A stretch of DNA of 64,000 nt, taken from the NCBI RefSeq assembly GCF_002874535.1, contig NZ_CP025025.1, positions 370,001-434,000 of the forward strand, written 5' to 3'. The position numbers and the translations under genes were made by a program. The notes under the pieces are model-generated. The model ran no database searches and was not told where the DNA came from. It saw only the letters and a list, made by a program, of their open reading frames with translations. Source of the stretch: Mesobacillus jeotgali. Lineage in GTDB: Bacteria; Bacillota; Bacilli; Bacillales; Cytobacillaceae. Below, piece after piece: positions 52,581 through 60,536 of the stretch; position 1 is the first letter of the stretch; each line of letters starts with the position of its first letter.

Positions 52581-53315
52581 ATGGATTATATCATTCTATT
52601 TTTTATTGGGATTTTTGCGACGACGGTTGGAACTCTCGCTGGTGGTGGGGGATTGATCAATTTACCGGCGATGCTTGTTCTTGGCATGCCTGTCCATTCT
52701 GCGATTGCTGCCAATAAAGTTTCGAATACAATCAGCTCCTTCTCCAGCTTTTTTCATCTTTATAGAGAAAAGAAAATAACTTTTAAGGAGTCATTCTGGA
52801 TCATCCCTGTCAGTTTGATTGGCGGGGTGAGCGGAGGGTTCATAGCCTCAAAAATTTCAAGTGAAGACATGTATGTAGTGGCGATTGGCTTGCTGATTTT
52901 TGCTTTTTTCGCCTCATTCTTGGGGAAAGGGAGCATGTCTGGAGATCAGCCATTAAAGCCTTATGGTAAAAGTGTTCTTGGTCTATACGCAATCGGGATT
53001 TATGATGGACTTTTTGGGCCGGGACAGGGTACGCTGATGCTATATTTGTTTGGTCATTTGAACATCGCCTACATCCGGGCAGTCGGATATGTCCGTCTTG
53101 CCACGTTTTCGAGCTGTTTTGGTGCGGCTATTACCTATATTTCTAACGGGGCTGTTATCTGGCCGCTGACCATTGCCTTGATGCTCGGTTCAGTGACAGG
53201 AGCACAAATCGGCGTAAGGATTGCCAGCAAGCTGAACCCCAATTATGTAAAACCGATATTGCGGGTGATGACAGTTGCGCTTGTCGTACAGATTTTTTTC
53301 GAAAAAGTGGTGTAG
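52581..53315 (+). CDS. TSUP-family permease (TauE/SafE)
   Basis: 244 residues and about eight helices. It starts with the family mark FFIGIFATTVGTLAGGGGLINLPAMLVLGMP (about 5-35), and the second half has GIYDGLFGPGQGTLMLYLFG (about 144-163). TSUP proteins export or import sulfite, sulfonates or related organosulfur anions. The ATG at 52581 follows AGGAGGTG; the longer frame from 52539 has no site. Single gene. Confidence 0.9.
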   Translation: MDYIILFFIGIFATTVGTLAGGGGLINLPAMLVLGMPVHSAIAANKVSNTISSFSSFFHLYREKKITFKESFWIIPVSLIGGVSGGFIASKISSEDMYVVAIGLLIFAFFASFLGKGSMSGDQPLKPYGKSVLGLYAIGIYDGLFGPGQGTLMLYLFGHLNIAYIRAVGYVRLATFSSCFGAAITYISNGAVIWPLTIALMLGSVTGAQIGVRIASKLNPNYVKPILRVMTVALVVQIFFEKVV

Positions 53316-53322
53316 CAGGATG

Positions 53323-53348
53323 CCCCCTTATTTTATTGATAAGGGGGA
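53323..53348 (+). terminator. Probable terminator
   Basis: CCCCCTTAT ... ATAAGGGGG followed by ATATTTGTTT; T run interrupted. Confidence 0.55.
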
Positions 53349-53443
53349 TATTTGTTTAATACCCCAAATGCCATTCCAGTATTTTACTACTATGTTAGAA
53401 TGATGATATGGTATTTTGAACCATTTTTAAAAGGGGGAGAGTC

Positions 53444-54223
53444 ATGTCTTCGGAAATATTATCAATCACTGGCCTGACAAAGTCGTATGGCAGCAAAGAG
53501 GTGCTGAAAGGAATAGATTTAAAGGTTGATAAAGGGGAAATCATCGGATACATAGGGCCTAACGGCGCGGGCAAAAGTACGACGGTAAAACTGATGCTTG
53601 GCCTTGAGGAAGGGTATTCCGGGCAGATTGAAATTTTTGGAGAGGATATTGCGAAGCAGGGTGAAAGCTACAAACGGAGAATCGGTTATATTCCTGAGAC
53701 TTCTGAAATGTATGATTCGCTTACGGCCCAGGAGTATTTGACGTTCGTTGCCGAGCTGTATGGGATGGATTATGACGATGCGGACAGGAAAGCGAAGCAG
53801 CTATTCGATGTGTTCGGGCTTGCTGAGGTCTATCAATCCCGGATTTCCTCTTTTTCGAAAGGGATGAGGCAGAAGACGCTGATTGTATCTAGCTTTTTAC
53901 ATAATCCTGATTTGCTGTTCCTTGATGAACCGTTGACGGGTCTGGATGCGAACAGTGTGATGGTTTTTAAAGAGATTCTTGCCATGTTCGCTGCTGAAGG
54001 GAAGACGATTTTTTATTCATCACATATCATGGACGTCGTCGAGAAAATCAGCAATCGGATCGTTTTGCTGCATGGCGGTCATATCGTGGCAAATGGCAGT
54101 TTTGAAGAATTGAAGAGTCAGAGCAAAGAAGGGTCACTTGAGAATATATTCAATCAAATGACCGGCTTCCATGAGCACCAGGATCGTGCCTCTGAATTTG
54201 TATCCATCGTTAAGGAGGGGTAA
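53444..54223 (+). CDS. ABC transporter ATP-binding protein, EcsA/BcrA-like
   Basis: 259 residues. Walker A GPNGAGKST (about 38-46), signature SSFSKGMRQKTLIVSSFL (LSGGQ is replaced by FSKGM), Walker B LLFLDEPLTGLD and the switch His in YSSHIMD. The degenerate signature is usual in EcsA/YtrB-like exporters. GGGGGAG precedes the ATG. The permease gene follows after 2 bp, so the two subunits are coupled. Substrate unknown. Confidence 0.92.
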   Translation: MSSEILSITGLTKSYGSKEVLKGIDLKVDKGEIIGYIGPNGAGKSTTVKLMLGLEEGYSGQIEIFGEDIAKQGESYKRRIGYIPETSEMYDSLTAQEYLTFVAELYGMDYDDADRKAKQLFDVFGLAEVYQSRISSFSKGMRQKTLIVSSFLHNPDLLFLDEPLTGLDANSVMVFKEILAMFAAEGKTIFYSSHIMDVVEKISNRIVLLHGGHIVANGSFEELKSQSKEGSLENIFNQMTGFHEHQDRASEFVSIVKEG

Positions 54224-54225
54224 CG

Positions 54226-55839
54226 ATGGACAATTTTTTCGTTTTAAAGCTGCTGGATGTTTTTAAGCCATTATTTTTAAAAATGGGTGTTGATTACAGG
54301 ACGATGCGGCTAATCCTCCAGGTCAAGCTGACAATGGATCAGCGCCGGAAACCGACTGTGTTCAACCAGTCGAGGAAAAAGAAGGTTAAACCGGAGAAGA
54401 ATGAATTCTTCAAATCATTGTGGATCTATGGTTTCTTTGGATTGATGCTGATCCCGTTTCTATTTTTAAAAGATAATTATCTATTTCAAGTGTCAATCCT
54501 GTTCAGCATCTTCATGTTCATCATCATGACGACGCTGATTTCCGATTTTTCATCGGTGTTGCTCGACTTGCGGGACAAAAGCGTCCTTGCTACGAAACCA
54601 GTTAACTCGAAGACTGTGAGTATGGCAAAGCTGCTGCATGTGACGATTTACATGCTGTACATTACCCTGGCAACAACATTGATTCCGTTGTTGGTCAGCC
54701 TGTTCTTCAAGGGCATCATGTTCACTCTGCTGTTCCTTGTCTCATTCGCGCTGGCTGACATTTTTATCATTGCCTTCACAGCTTTGTTGTACCTGTTTAT
54801 TTTGCGGTATTTTGACGGTGAAAAGCTTAAGGACATTATTAATTATGTCCAGATTGCCCTCACTGTTGGCATGATGATCGGATATCAGGTGGTGGCGCGC
54901 TCTTTTGAATTGGTGAATCTCGATTATACAATCGATTTTGCCTGGTGGCAGCTATTGCTTCCGCCAATGTGGTTTGGCGGTCTGTTCGATGTGCTGCTTG
55001 GGGGAGGCAGAAGCATCGGAAGTATGATATTGACTACTTTGGCCGTACTTGGACCGGTTGTATCCATCATCGTTTATTTGAAGATGATCCCGGACTTCGA
55101 AAGGAATCTGCAAAAGCTTTCGAGCCAGACTGGCAAGAAAAAAGCCAGCAACAAATGGAAGCTATTCCGTTCCATGCCGATGCTGGTTTCCAAAGATGAG
55201 CTGCCATTTTTCCGGTTCGCCAGGATCATGATGAAAAATGAGCGCGATTTCAAGCTGAAGGTCTATCCTTCACTCGGCTTTGCAGTGGTAATTCCTTTCG
55301 TGTTCATGTTCAACAGCTATTCCATAATGAGTTTCGAAGAATTCAGGGCGAGCGGTTATTATTTGACCATCTATTCAATCATGCTGGTCATCCCGACGTC
55401 AGTCATCATGCTCGCGCATTCAGGTTCCTATAAAGGCAGCTGGATTTATCAGGTCGCACCAGTAAAAAAGCTTGGTCTCATCAATAAAGCCGCATTGAAG
55501 GCATTCTTGTTTCAGCTGTTCTTGCCATTGTTCCTGCTCGTGTCGGTTATGTTCAGCTTTTTGTTTGGTGTGAGGATTCTGGATGACCTGATTGCGATAT
55601 TAATGGCCGCATTGATCTATACAGCAGTGTGCTTTCTGGCAGGAGGAAAGGAACTCGCCTTTTCACAGCCATTCGACGCCGTCCAGCAGAGTGGAGACAT
55701 CAAGGTATTTCTTCTTTTCCTCATCATCCCTGTCTTTGTGGGACTTCACTTTTTAGCATTGAAATTGCCGTTTGGCGTTGCAGGATATGCGATTTTGATG
55801 TTTGCAGTGAATTGGGGTTTGTGGAGGATGTTGAAGTAA
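54226..55839 (+). CDS. Large ABC transporter permease subunit
   Basis: 537 residues with about twelve helices, in two halves joined by a basic cytoplasmic loop (about residues 290-330, RNLQKLSSQTGKKKASNKWK). A soluble basic N-terminus of about 65 residues comes first. It resembles the large, single-chain permeases found next to EcsA-like ATPases. GGAGGGG precedes the ATG. The partner ATPase is 2 bp upstream. The substrate is not visible. Confidence 0.82.
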   Translation: MDNFFVLKLLDVFKPLFLKMGVDYRTMRLILQVKLTMDQRRKPTVFNQSRKKKVKPEKNEFFKSLWIYGFFGLMLIPFLFLKDNYLFQVSILFSIFMFIIMTTLISDFSSVLLDLRDKSVLATKPVNSKTVSMAKLLHVTIYMLYITLATTLIPLLVSLFFKGIMFTLLFLVSFALADIFIIAFTALLYLFILRYFDGEKLKDIINYVQIALTVGMMIGYQVVARSFELVNLDYTIDFAWWQLLLPPMWFGGLFDVLLGGGRSIGSMILTTLAVLGPVVSIIVYLKMIPDFERNLQKLSSQTGKKKASNKWKLFRSMPMLVSKDELPFFRFARIMMKNERDFKLKVYPSLGFAVVIPFVFMFNSYSIMSFEEFRASGYYLTIYSIMLVIPTSVIMLAHSGSYKGSWIYQVAPVKKLGLINKAALKAFLFQLFLPLFLLVSVMFSFLFGVRILDDLIAILMAALIYTAVCFLAGGKELAFSQPFDAVQQSGDIKVFLLFLIIPVFVGLHFLALKLPFGVAGYAILMFAVNWGLWRMLK

Positions 55840-55841
55840 TT

Positions 55842-55877
55842 CAAGCACAGGGATTCTGCCCTGTGCTTTGTTTTTAT
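55842..55877 (+). terminator. Terminator of the AAGCACAGGG family
   Basis: CAAGCACAGGG-ATTCTG-CCCTGTGCTTTGTTTTT after the ABC permease. Confidence 0.85.
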
Positions 55878-56014
55878 ATGGACATAGACTTGGTGACAGT
55901 GGGCCAGTCACGAGCAGAAGAATGGATTTACCCAAAATAGACATATTCTTGTCTACATTGCTAGTGTAATATATAGACCAATCGTTATAAAATATAAGTG
56001 AGAGGTGAAGGACG

Positions 56015-56575
56015 ATGAAGGAGACTTCAAGGGATAAATTGATCAGTACAGCATCTCGGTTGTTCCAGCTTCAGGGATACCATGGAACGGGCTTGAACCA
56101 TATCTTGAAGGAAAGCGGAGCACCGAAGGGTTCTTTATACTATTACTTTCCTGATGGAAAGGAACAGCTTGCGGTTGAGTCTGTTCGAATGACTGCCGAG
56201 CATGTCAGGGATCGCATTAAACGGGGGCTGGATCAAAAAACTCACGCCATTGAAGCGATTCAGGGTTTTATAGAAAAAATGGCAGAGCAATATCAGAATG
56301 ATGACAGCCAAGAGGGAGTTCCAATTGCGGCAGTCGCACTTGAGACCGCTCTTTTCAGCGAACCAATCAGGAAAGCGTGCCAAAATGGCTATGAAGGTTT
56401 CCAGCAAGTGTTTACTGACAAACTGCTTGAATCGGGCTATGAAGAAGGCAGGGCAAGGGAACTCGGAATCGTCATTAACACAATGATAGAAGGCGCTTTT
56501 TTGTTGTCATTCACGATGGGAAACAATGAACCCCTGTTATTAGCAGCAAAAAATATTCCAGCACTATTGAAGTAA
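56015..56575 (+). CDS. TetR-family regulator, LmrA/YxaF (QdoR) type
   Basis: 186 residues. TetR helix-turn-helix at about 8-54 (LISTASRLFQLQGYHGTGLNHILKESGAPKGSLYYYFPDGKEQL), the F-P-x-G-K-E-x-L ending being typical of the LmrA/YxaF group. The C-terminal ligand domain is all-helical. GAGAGGTGA precedes the ATG. The next gene has an operator of the TAGACYRGTCTA kind, which B. subtilis LmrA and YxaF bind. A half site (TATAGACC) lies before this gene, so autoregulation is possible. Confidence 0.9.
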   Translation: MKETSRDKLISTASRLFQLQGYHGTGLNHILKESGAPKGSLYYYFPDGKEQLAVESVRMTAEHVRDRIKRGLDQKTHAIEAIQGFIEKMAEQYQNDDSQEGVPIAAVALETALFSEPIRKACQNGYEGFQQVFTDKLLESGYEEGRARELGIVINTMIEGAFLLSFTMGNNEPLLLAAKNIPALLK

Positions 56576-56601
56576 GTAGTGTTGGTTTATTCGAATTAAT
56601 T

Positions 56602-56617
56602 ATATAGACTGGTCTAC
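56602..56617 (+). promoter_or_regulatory. LmrA/YxaF-type operator
   Basis: ATAGACTGGTCTAC fits the B. subtilis LmrA/YxaF box ATAGACC(A/G)GTCTAT in 12 of 14 positions. It lies 28 bp upstream of the NAD(P)-binding protein gene. Confidence 0.65.
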
Positions 56618-56644
56618 AAAAGAATATTGAAAGGCGGAAGGGAC

Positions 56645-57490
56645 ATGACGATATTGGTGACTGGATTCAATGGTAAGGTTGGTTATGAGGTGGCGGAGAG
56701 ATTAAAGGAGAAACAAGTTCCGATGAAATGTGCTGTCCGAAATGTGGAACGGGCGAGAGAGCGGCATGGTTCCGAGTTTGATTTTGTTGCACTTGATTTT
56801 TCAAAGCCAGACACGTTTGATGAGGCATTGGAAGGAGTAAATGGGATTTTTCTGATGTATCCTCCCGGAGATCGCATTGAGTTTGATGCCTTTGTCACAC
56901 AAGCTAAGAAGAAGGGCGTCTGCCATATCGTCTACCTTTCGGTTAAGGATGTCCAATTCATGCCATTCATCCACCATTTTAAAAATGAAAAGTTAATAAA
57001 GAAGTCTGGAATTACCTATACATTTTTGCGCGCAGGTTATTTCATGCAGAATTTAAATGACTTTTTATATAAGGAGCTAAAAGAGCGGAAACGCATTTTT
57101 GTGCCTGCAGGAAAAGGCAAGACTAGTTTTGTCGATGCCAGGGATATTGCCGAAGTAGCGGCGATTGCACTGGGCAGACCGGAAGAGCATGCAAATGAAA
57201 AATATGTCATAACCGGAGATGAAGCGCTGGATTTTTATGAGGTAGCCACTATCATGTCGGAAGTTCTCGGGACAAAAATAGCTTACTCTAACCCTACAGT
57301 AAAAGAATTCAAAAATTACATGATATCCTCTGATAGCGATGAAAGTTTTATAAATGTTGTTGCCGGCATCCACATTCCAACTAAACTGGGCCTGGCAAAA
57401 GGCATAAAGGATGATTTTGAAAAGGTAACTGGAAGAAAGCCGTCCAGCATCAGGAAATATATCGAGGATTATAAAGAAGTGTGGCTTTAG
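56645..57490 (+). CDS. NmrA-like NAD(P)H-binding protein
   Basis: 281 residues, atypical short-chain dehydrogenase fold. The cofactor loop VTGFNGKVGYEVAERL (about 5-20) is followed by CAVRNVERARE, FLMYPPGD and the strand FLRAGYFMQNL (about 119-129), as in NmrA/YesF-type quinone reductases and azoreductase-like enzymes. The ATG at 56645 has AAAGGCGGAAGGG upstream. It is likely controlled by the preceding TetR protein through the operator at 56602. Confidence 0.9.
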   Translation: MTILVTGFNGKVGYEVAERLKEKQVPMKCAVRNVERARERHGSEFDFVALDFSKPDTFDEALEGVNGIFLMYPPGDRIEFDAFVTQAKKKGVCHIVYLSVKDVQFMPFIHHFKNEKLIKKSGITYTFLRAGYFMQNLNDFLYKELKERKRIFVPAGKGKTSFVDARDIAEVAAIALGRPEEHANEKYVITGDEALDFYEVATIMSEVLGTKIAYSNPTVKEFKNYMISSDSDESFINVVAGIHIPTKLGLAKGIKDDFEKVTGRKPSSIRKYIEDYKEVWL

Positions 57491-57511
57491 GTGAAACCTA
57501 TTTTTTAAAAA

Positions 57512-57645
57512 TGGTGCCCTTATAGCGAAGAAAATGGAGACATTAGGGTACGATAAGTTGAGAGCTGTGCCCTTATAGAGAAGGAGATGGAGGTATAAGG
57601 GTACGATTAGCCGAGAACACTGCCCCTTATGGAGAAGAAATGGGA
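57512..57645 (+). repeat. Tandem array C: about 2.5 units of 53 bp
   Basis: TGCCCTTATAG-type starts at 57515, 57568 and 57621 (53-bp steps). Units carry arms CCCTTATA and TATAAGGG around a purine-rich loop (GAGAAGGAGATGGAGG), best in the second unit. The layout is like arrays A and B. It lies directly after the NmrA-like gene. Confidence 0.75.
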
Positions 57646-57677
57646 AGTGCAGGGAGGTACCCTGTGCTTCTTTTTTA
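57645..57677 (+). terminator. Terminator of the AAGCACAGGG family
   Basis: AAGTGCAGGG-AGGTA-CCCTGTGCTTCTTTTTT; it closes array C. Confidence 0.75.
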
Positions 57678-57901
57678 TAAATAGGAAAGGAATACTTAAC
57701 CGAAATTATAAAGCATTTAATGGCAAGGTCGAGGTTCGTGCTATAAAACAGTTGTATTTTAATCATTTTGTGAAAATATGCAAAAAATGATACGGAAGAA
57801 CTGACCCCATGTCTCGTTTTAATAATTTATTAATAATTTCATAAGGGTATTTTAGCGTTTCGCTGACAGTATAGAGGTTGTGAAAAGGGAGGCAATGATC
57901 A

Positions 57902-58813
57902 ATGAAAAAACCGATAGTTGAAATAAAGAATTTAAAGAAAGTGATTGGAGATAAAACGATTATCCATGGAATCAGCATGGATGTTTTTCCGGGTGAGGTG
58001 TTCGGGTTTCTTGGGCCGAATGGGGCGGGAAAGACGACGACAATCAGGATGATGGTTGGGTTGATGGGCATTACGGAAGGGGAAGTGCTGATCAATGGGT
58101 TCAGCATTGAGAAGAACTTTGAGAAAGCAATTTCGCATGTTGGCGGAATCATTGAGAATCCGGAGATGTACAAGTTCCTTTCAGGTTATGATAATTTGCT
58201 TCAATATGCACGGATGCTGCCGAATCCTGTGAAAAGGAATAGAATCGATGAGATCGTGAAGCTGGTAGGGCTTGAAAAAAGGATTCATGAAAAGGTCAAG
58301 GGCTATTCACTCGGAATGAGGCAGAGGCTTGGACTCGCCCAGGCATTATTGCATTCGCCAGCTTTATTGATTCTCGATGAGCCGACAAATGGCCTGGACC
58401 CTGCCGGTATAAGGGAAATCCGTACTTACATCCGCAAGGTCGCTCATGAAGAAGGGATCGCCGTCTTTGTGTCCAGCCATATGCTTTCGGAGATGCAGCT
58501 GATGTGTGACCGGATTGGAATTATCCAGGATGGACATCTGGTGAGCGTGGAAACAGTCGGAGACTTTGTCGGGGATACGGTGAACACTGTAATTGAGGTT
58601 GAACCGATTGAAAAAGCAAGGGAGTTTGTTGAACAGACGTTTTCTGAGCTCAATCCAAAGATCAACGGAAACGAACTGCTGGTTTCTGCCAGTCGTGAAA
58701 AGGTGCCCGCACTAGTTAAGGCTCTAGCGGAAAATGAGTTCAGCATCTATAAGATTTCTACTGGGAATAGAACCTTGGAGGAAAAATTCCTGGAAATGAC
58801 GGAGGGAAGATAA
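57902..58813 (+). CDS. ABC transporter ATP-binding protein, BcrA-like
   Basis: 303 residues. Walker A GPNGAGKTTT (about 39-48), signature GYSLGMRQRLGLAQALL (about 137-153), Walker B LLILDEPTNGLDP and switch His in VSSHML. A C-terminal extension of about 80 residues is typical of BcrA-type peptide-antibiotic resistance and lantibiotic-immunity ATPases. AGGGAGGC precedes the ATG. The GTG of the permease gene follows directly after its TAA. A two-component system downstream suggests drug-dependent control. Confidence 0.92.
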   Translation: MKKPIVEIKNLKKVIGDKTIIHGISMDVFPGEVFGFLGPNGAGKTTTIRMMVGLMGITEGEVLINGFSIEKNFEKAISHVGGIIENPEMYKFLSGYDNLLQYARMLPNPVKRNRIDEIVKLVGLEKRIHEKVKGYSLGMRQRLGLAQALLHSPALLILDEPTNGLDPAGIREIRTYIRKVAHEEGIAVFVSSHMLSEMQLMCDRIGIIQDGHLVSVETVGDFVGDTVNTVIEVEPIEKAREFVEQTFSELNPKINGNELLVSASREKVPALVKALAENEFSIYKISTGNRTLEEKFLEMTEGR

Positions 58814-59764
58814 GTGAGCCATTTTTTCAGACTGATTCATAATGAAAACATAAAAATTTATAAACGTATGGGAACATGGGTGATGATTGGAATACTGGTG
58901 CTCGTCGTTGCCCTTGTTGGTATTTTTACAAAGTTTGTCCTGGACCCCGGCAGCAATGCTGACTGGAAGTCACAGCTGAGCGCTGAAAATGCGCAATTGA
59001 CAGAGAGCCTGGAGTCAGCGCCGATGCTTGAAGCCCAAAAGCGACTGTTGAAGGAAAGAATCGCCTTAAATGAATACCGAATCGAACATGATCTTGCGCC
59101 AATTGAACGGGATTCACTTTGGGGCTATATGGTTGATGCGACGACATTCACCGGGATTGCGGCCTTGTTTACGATTGTGATTGCTGCTGGGATGGTAGCA
59201 AGTGAATTTTCATGGGGGACAGTCAAGCTGCTGCTGATTCGCCCTGTGAGCAGAACCAAAGTACTCCTGGCGAAATATGCTTCGACCCTGTTGTTCGCAC
59301 TTTTGATGCTCGTTTTATTATTCAGCACTTCTTTCCTGTTTGGAATGATCTTTTTCGGCTTCAGCGGAGCGGAAACTCCATATCTTTCTTACAGCAATGG
59401 CAGGGTTATCGAGCAGAATATGGTCACCCATATTATTGAGCTGTTTGGATTCAGGAGCATTGACTTGATTATGATGGTCACTCTTGCTTTCATGATTTCG
59501 ACTGTATTCCGCAGCAGCTCGCTCGCCATCGGAATTTCCTTGTTCCTGATGTTTACGGGTCCGCAGATCGTCCAGCTTTTAAGCCAGTACGACTGGGTGA
59601 AGTACATCCTGTTTGCGAACACAGATCTTCAGCAGTACACCACGGGGACACCGCTGGCTGAAGGAATGACAATGACATTTTCAATCGTGATGCTGCTGAT
59701 TTATTTCGGGCTGTTTACTTTTCTATCATTGTTCATTTTTAACAAGCGTGACGTTGCAGCTTAA
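58814..59764 (+). CDS. ABC-2 type permease, BcrB-like
   Basis: 316 residues. One N-terminal helix (about 20-40), an external segment of about 70 residues rich in Glu/Leu, then five helices (ABC-2 pattern GIAALFTIVIAAGMVASEFSWGTVKLLLIRPVSR, about 116-149). It starts at GTG 58814, directly after the ATPase stop, with GGAGGG upstream in that gene. It forms the membrane part of the BcrAB-like exporter, probably for a cell-wall antibiotic or lipid. Confidence 0.9.
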   Translation: MSHFFRLIHNENIKIYKRMGTWVMIGILVLVVALVGIFTKFVLDPGSNADWKSQLSAENAQLTESLESAPMLEAQKRLLKERIALNEYRIEHDLAPIERDSLWGYMVDATTFTGIAALFTIVIAAGMVASEFSWGTVKLLLIRPVSRTKVLLAKYASTLLFALLMLVLLFSTSFLFGMIFFGFSGAETPYLSYSNGRVIEQNMVTHIIELFGFRSIDLIMMVTLAFMISTVFRSSSLAIGISLFLMFTGPQIVQLLSQYDWVKYILFANTDLQQYTTGTPLAEGMTMTFSIVMLLIYFGLFTFLSLFIFNKRDVAA

Positions 59765-59781
59765 GCTTTACTATGTTATGA

Positions 59782-59816
59782 AAGAGGAAACCGCATTTGT
59801 GGTTTCCTTTATTTTT
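59782..59816 (+). terminator. Terminator between ABC and two-component genes
   Basis: GAGGAAACC-GCATTTG-GGTTTCC with T-rich tail. It may limit read-through from the transporter into the regulator genes. Confidence 0.75.
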
Positions 59817-59837
59817 TAAAATAGGACGGTACTAATC

Positions 59838-60536
59838 ATGGAAGAAGATTTGATTTTAATTGTGGAAGATGAACATGAGATTGCCGAGCTTGTCCGTGAT
59901 TACCTGGAAGCGGAAGGATATCGCAGTGTTCTGGCTTTTGACGGGCTTGACGGATTGAATCAATTTATTGAACATAGGCCCACGGTGGCAGTGCTCGATG
60001 TCATGCTGCCAAAAATGGATGGGATTGAGCTTTGCCGCAGGATCAGGGCTGAATCTAATATTCCGATCATTATCATGAGCGCGAAGAAGAGTGATACTGA
60101 TAAAATCATTGGACTTGGCATTGGCGCGGATGATTATGTCACCAAACCGTTCAGCCCGGGGGAGCTTGTTGCCCGGATCAAGGCGCAGCTGAGAAGGTTT
60201 AAGCACTTGTCAGTCCAGAAGGAAACTGAAAATACGATTAGATATCCTGGACTTGAAATTAACTTGAAAGAATATACCGTTCTAGCGGACGGAAGGCAGG
60301 TCGAACTTTCAGCAAAGGAATTCCAGATGCTCGCCTTCATGGCAGCCAATAAAGGCCAGGTGTTTACAAAGGAACAGCTGCTCGAAAACGTTTGGGGCTA
60401 TCAGCATGTCGGTGATACGAACACGATCACCGTTTATGTAAGGAAGCTTCGTGAAAAAATTGAACCTAACCCGTCAGAACCTCAGTTTATTAAAACTGTC
60501 TGGGGAATCGGCTATAAGTTCGATGGTGGCAGCTAA
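59838..60536 (+). CDS. OmpR-family response regulator
   Basis: 232 residues. Receiver domain (1-120) with acidic pocket E10-D11-E12 region and phosphorylated D54 (VLDVMLPKMDG), the conserved K in YVTKPFSPGEL, and a C-terminal winged helix (about 130-230) ending VWGIGYKF. It binds DNA direct repeats. Its stop overlaps the histidine kinase start (TAATG), so the two are made together. Likely target: the BcrAB-like transporter just upstream. Confidence 0.93.
   Translation: MEEDLILIVEDEHEIAELVRDYLEAEGYRSVLAFDGLDGLNQFIEHRPTVAVLDVMLPKMDGIELCRRIRAESNIPIIIMSAKKSDTDKIIGLGIGADDYVTKPFSPGELVARIKAQLRRFKHLSVQKETENTIRYPGLEINLKEYTVLADGRQVELSAKEFQMLAFMAANKGQVFTKEQLLENVWGYQHVGDTNTITVYVRKLREKIEPNPSEPQFIKTVWGIGYKFDGGS

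Noticed and set aside
57077-57766. 229-residue minus-strand frame
   Set aside because: It lies mostly antisense to the NmrA-like gene, whose codon pattern and cofactor motif are clear; no ribosome binding site.
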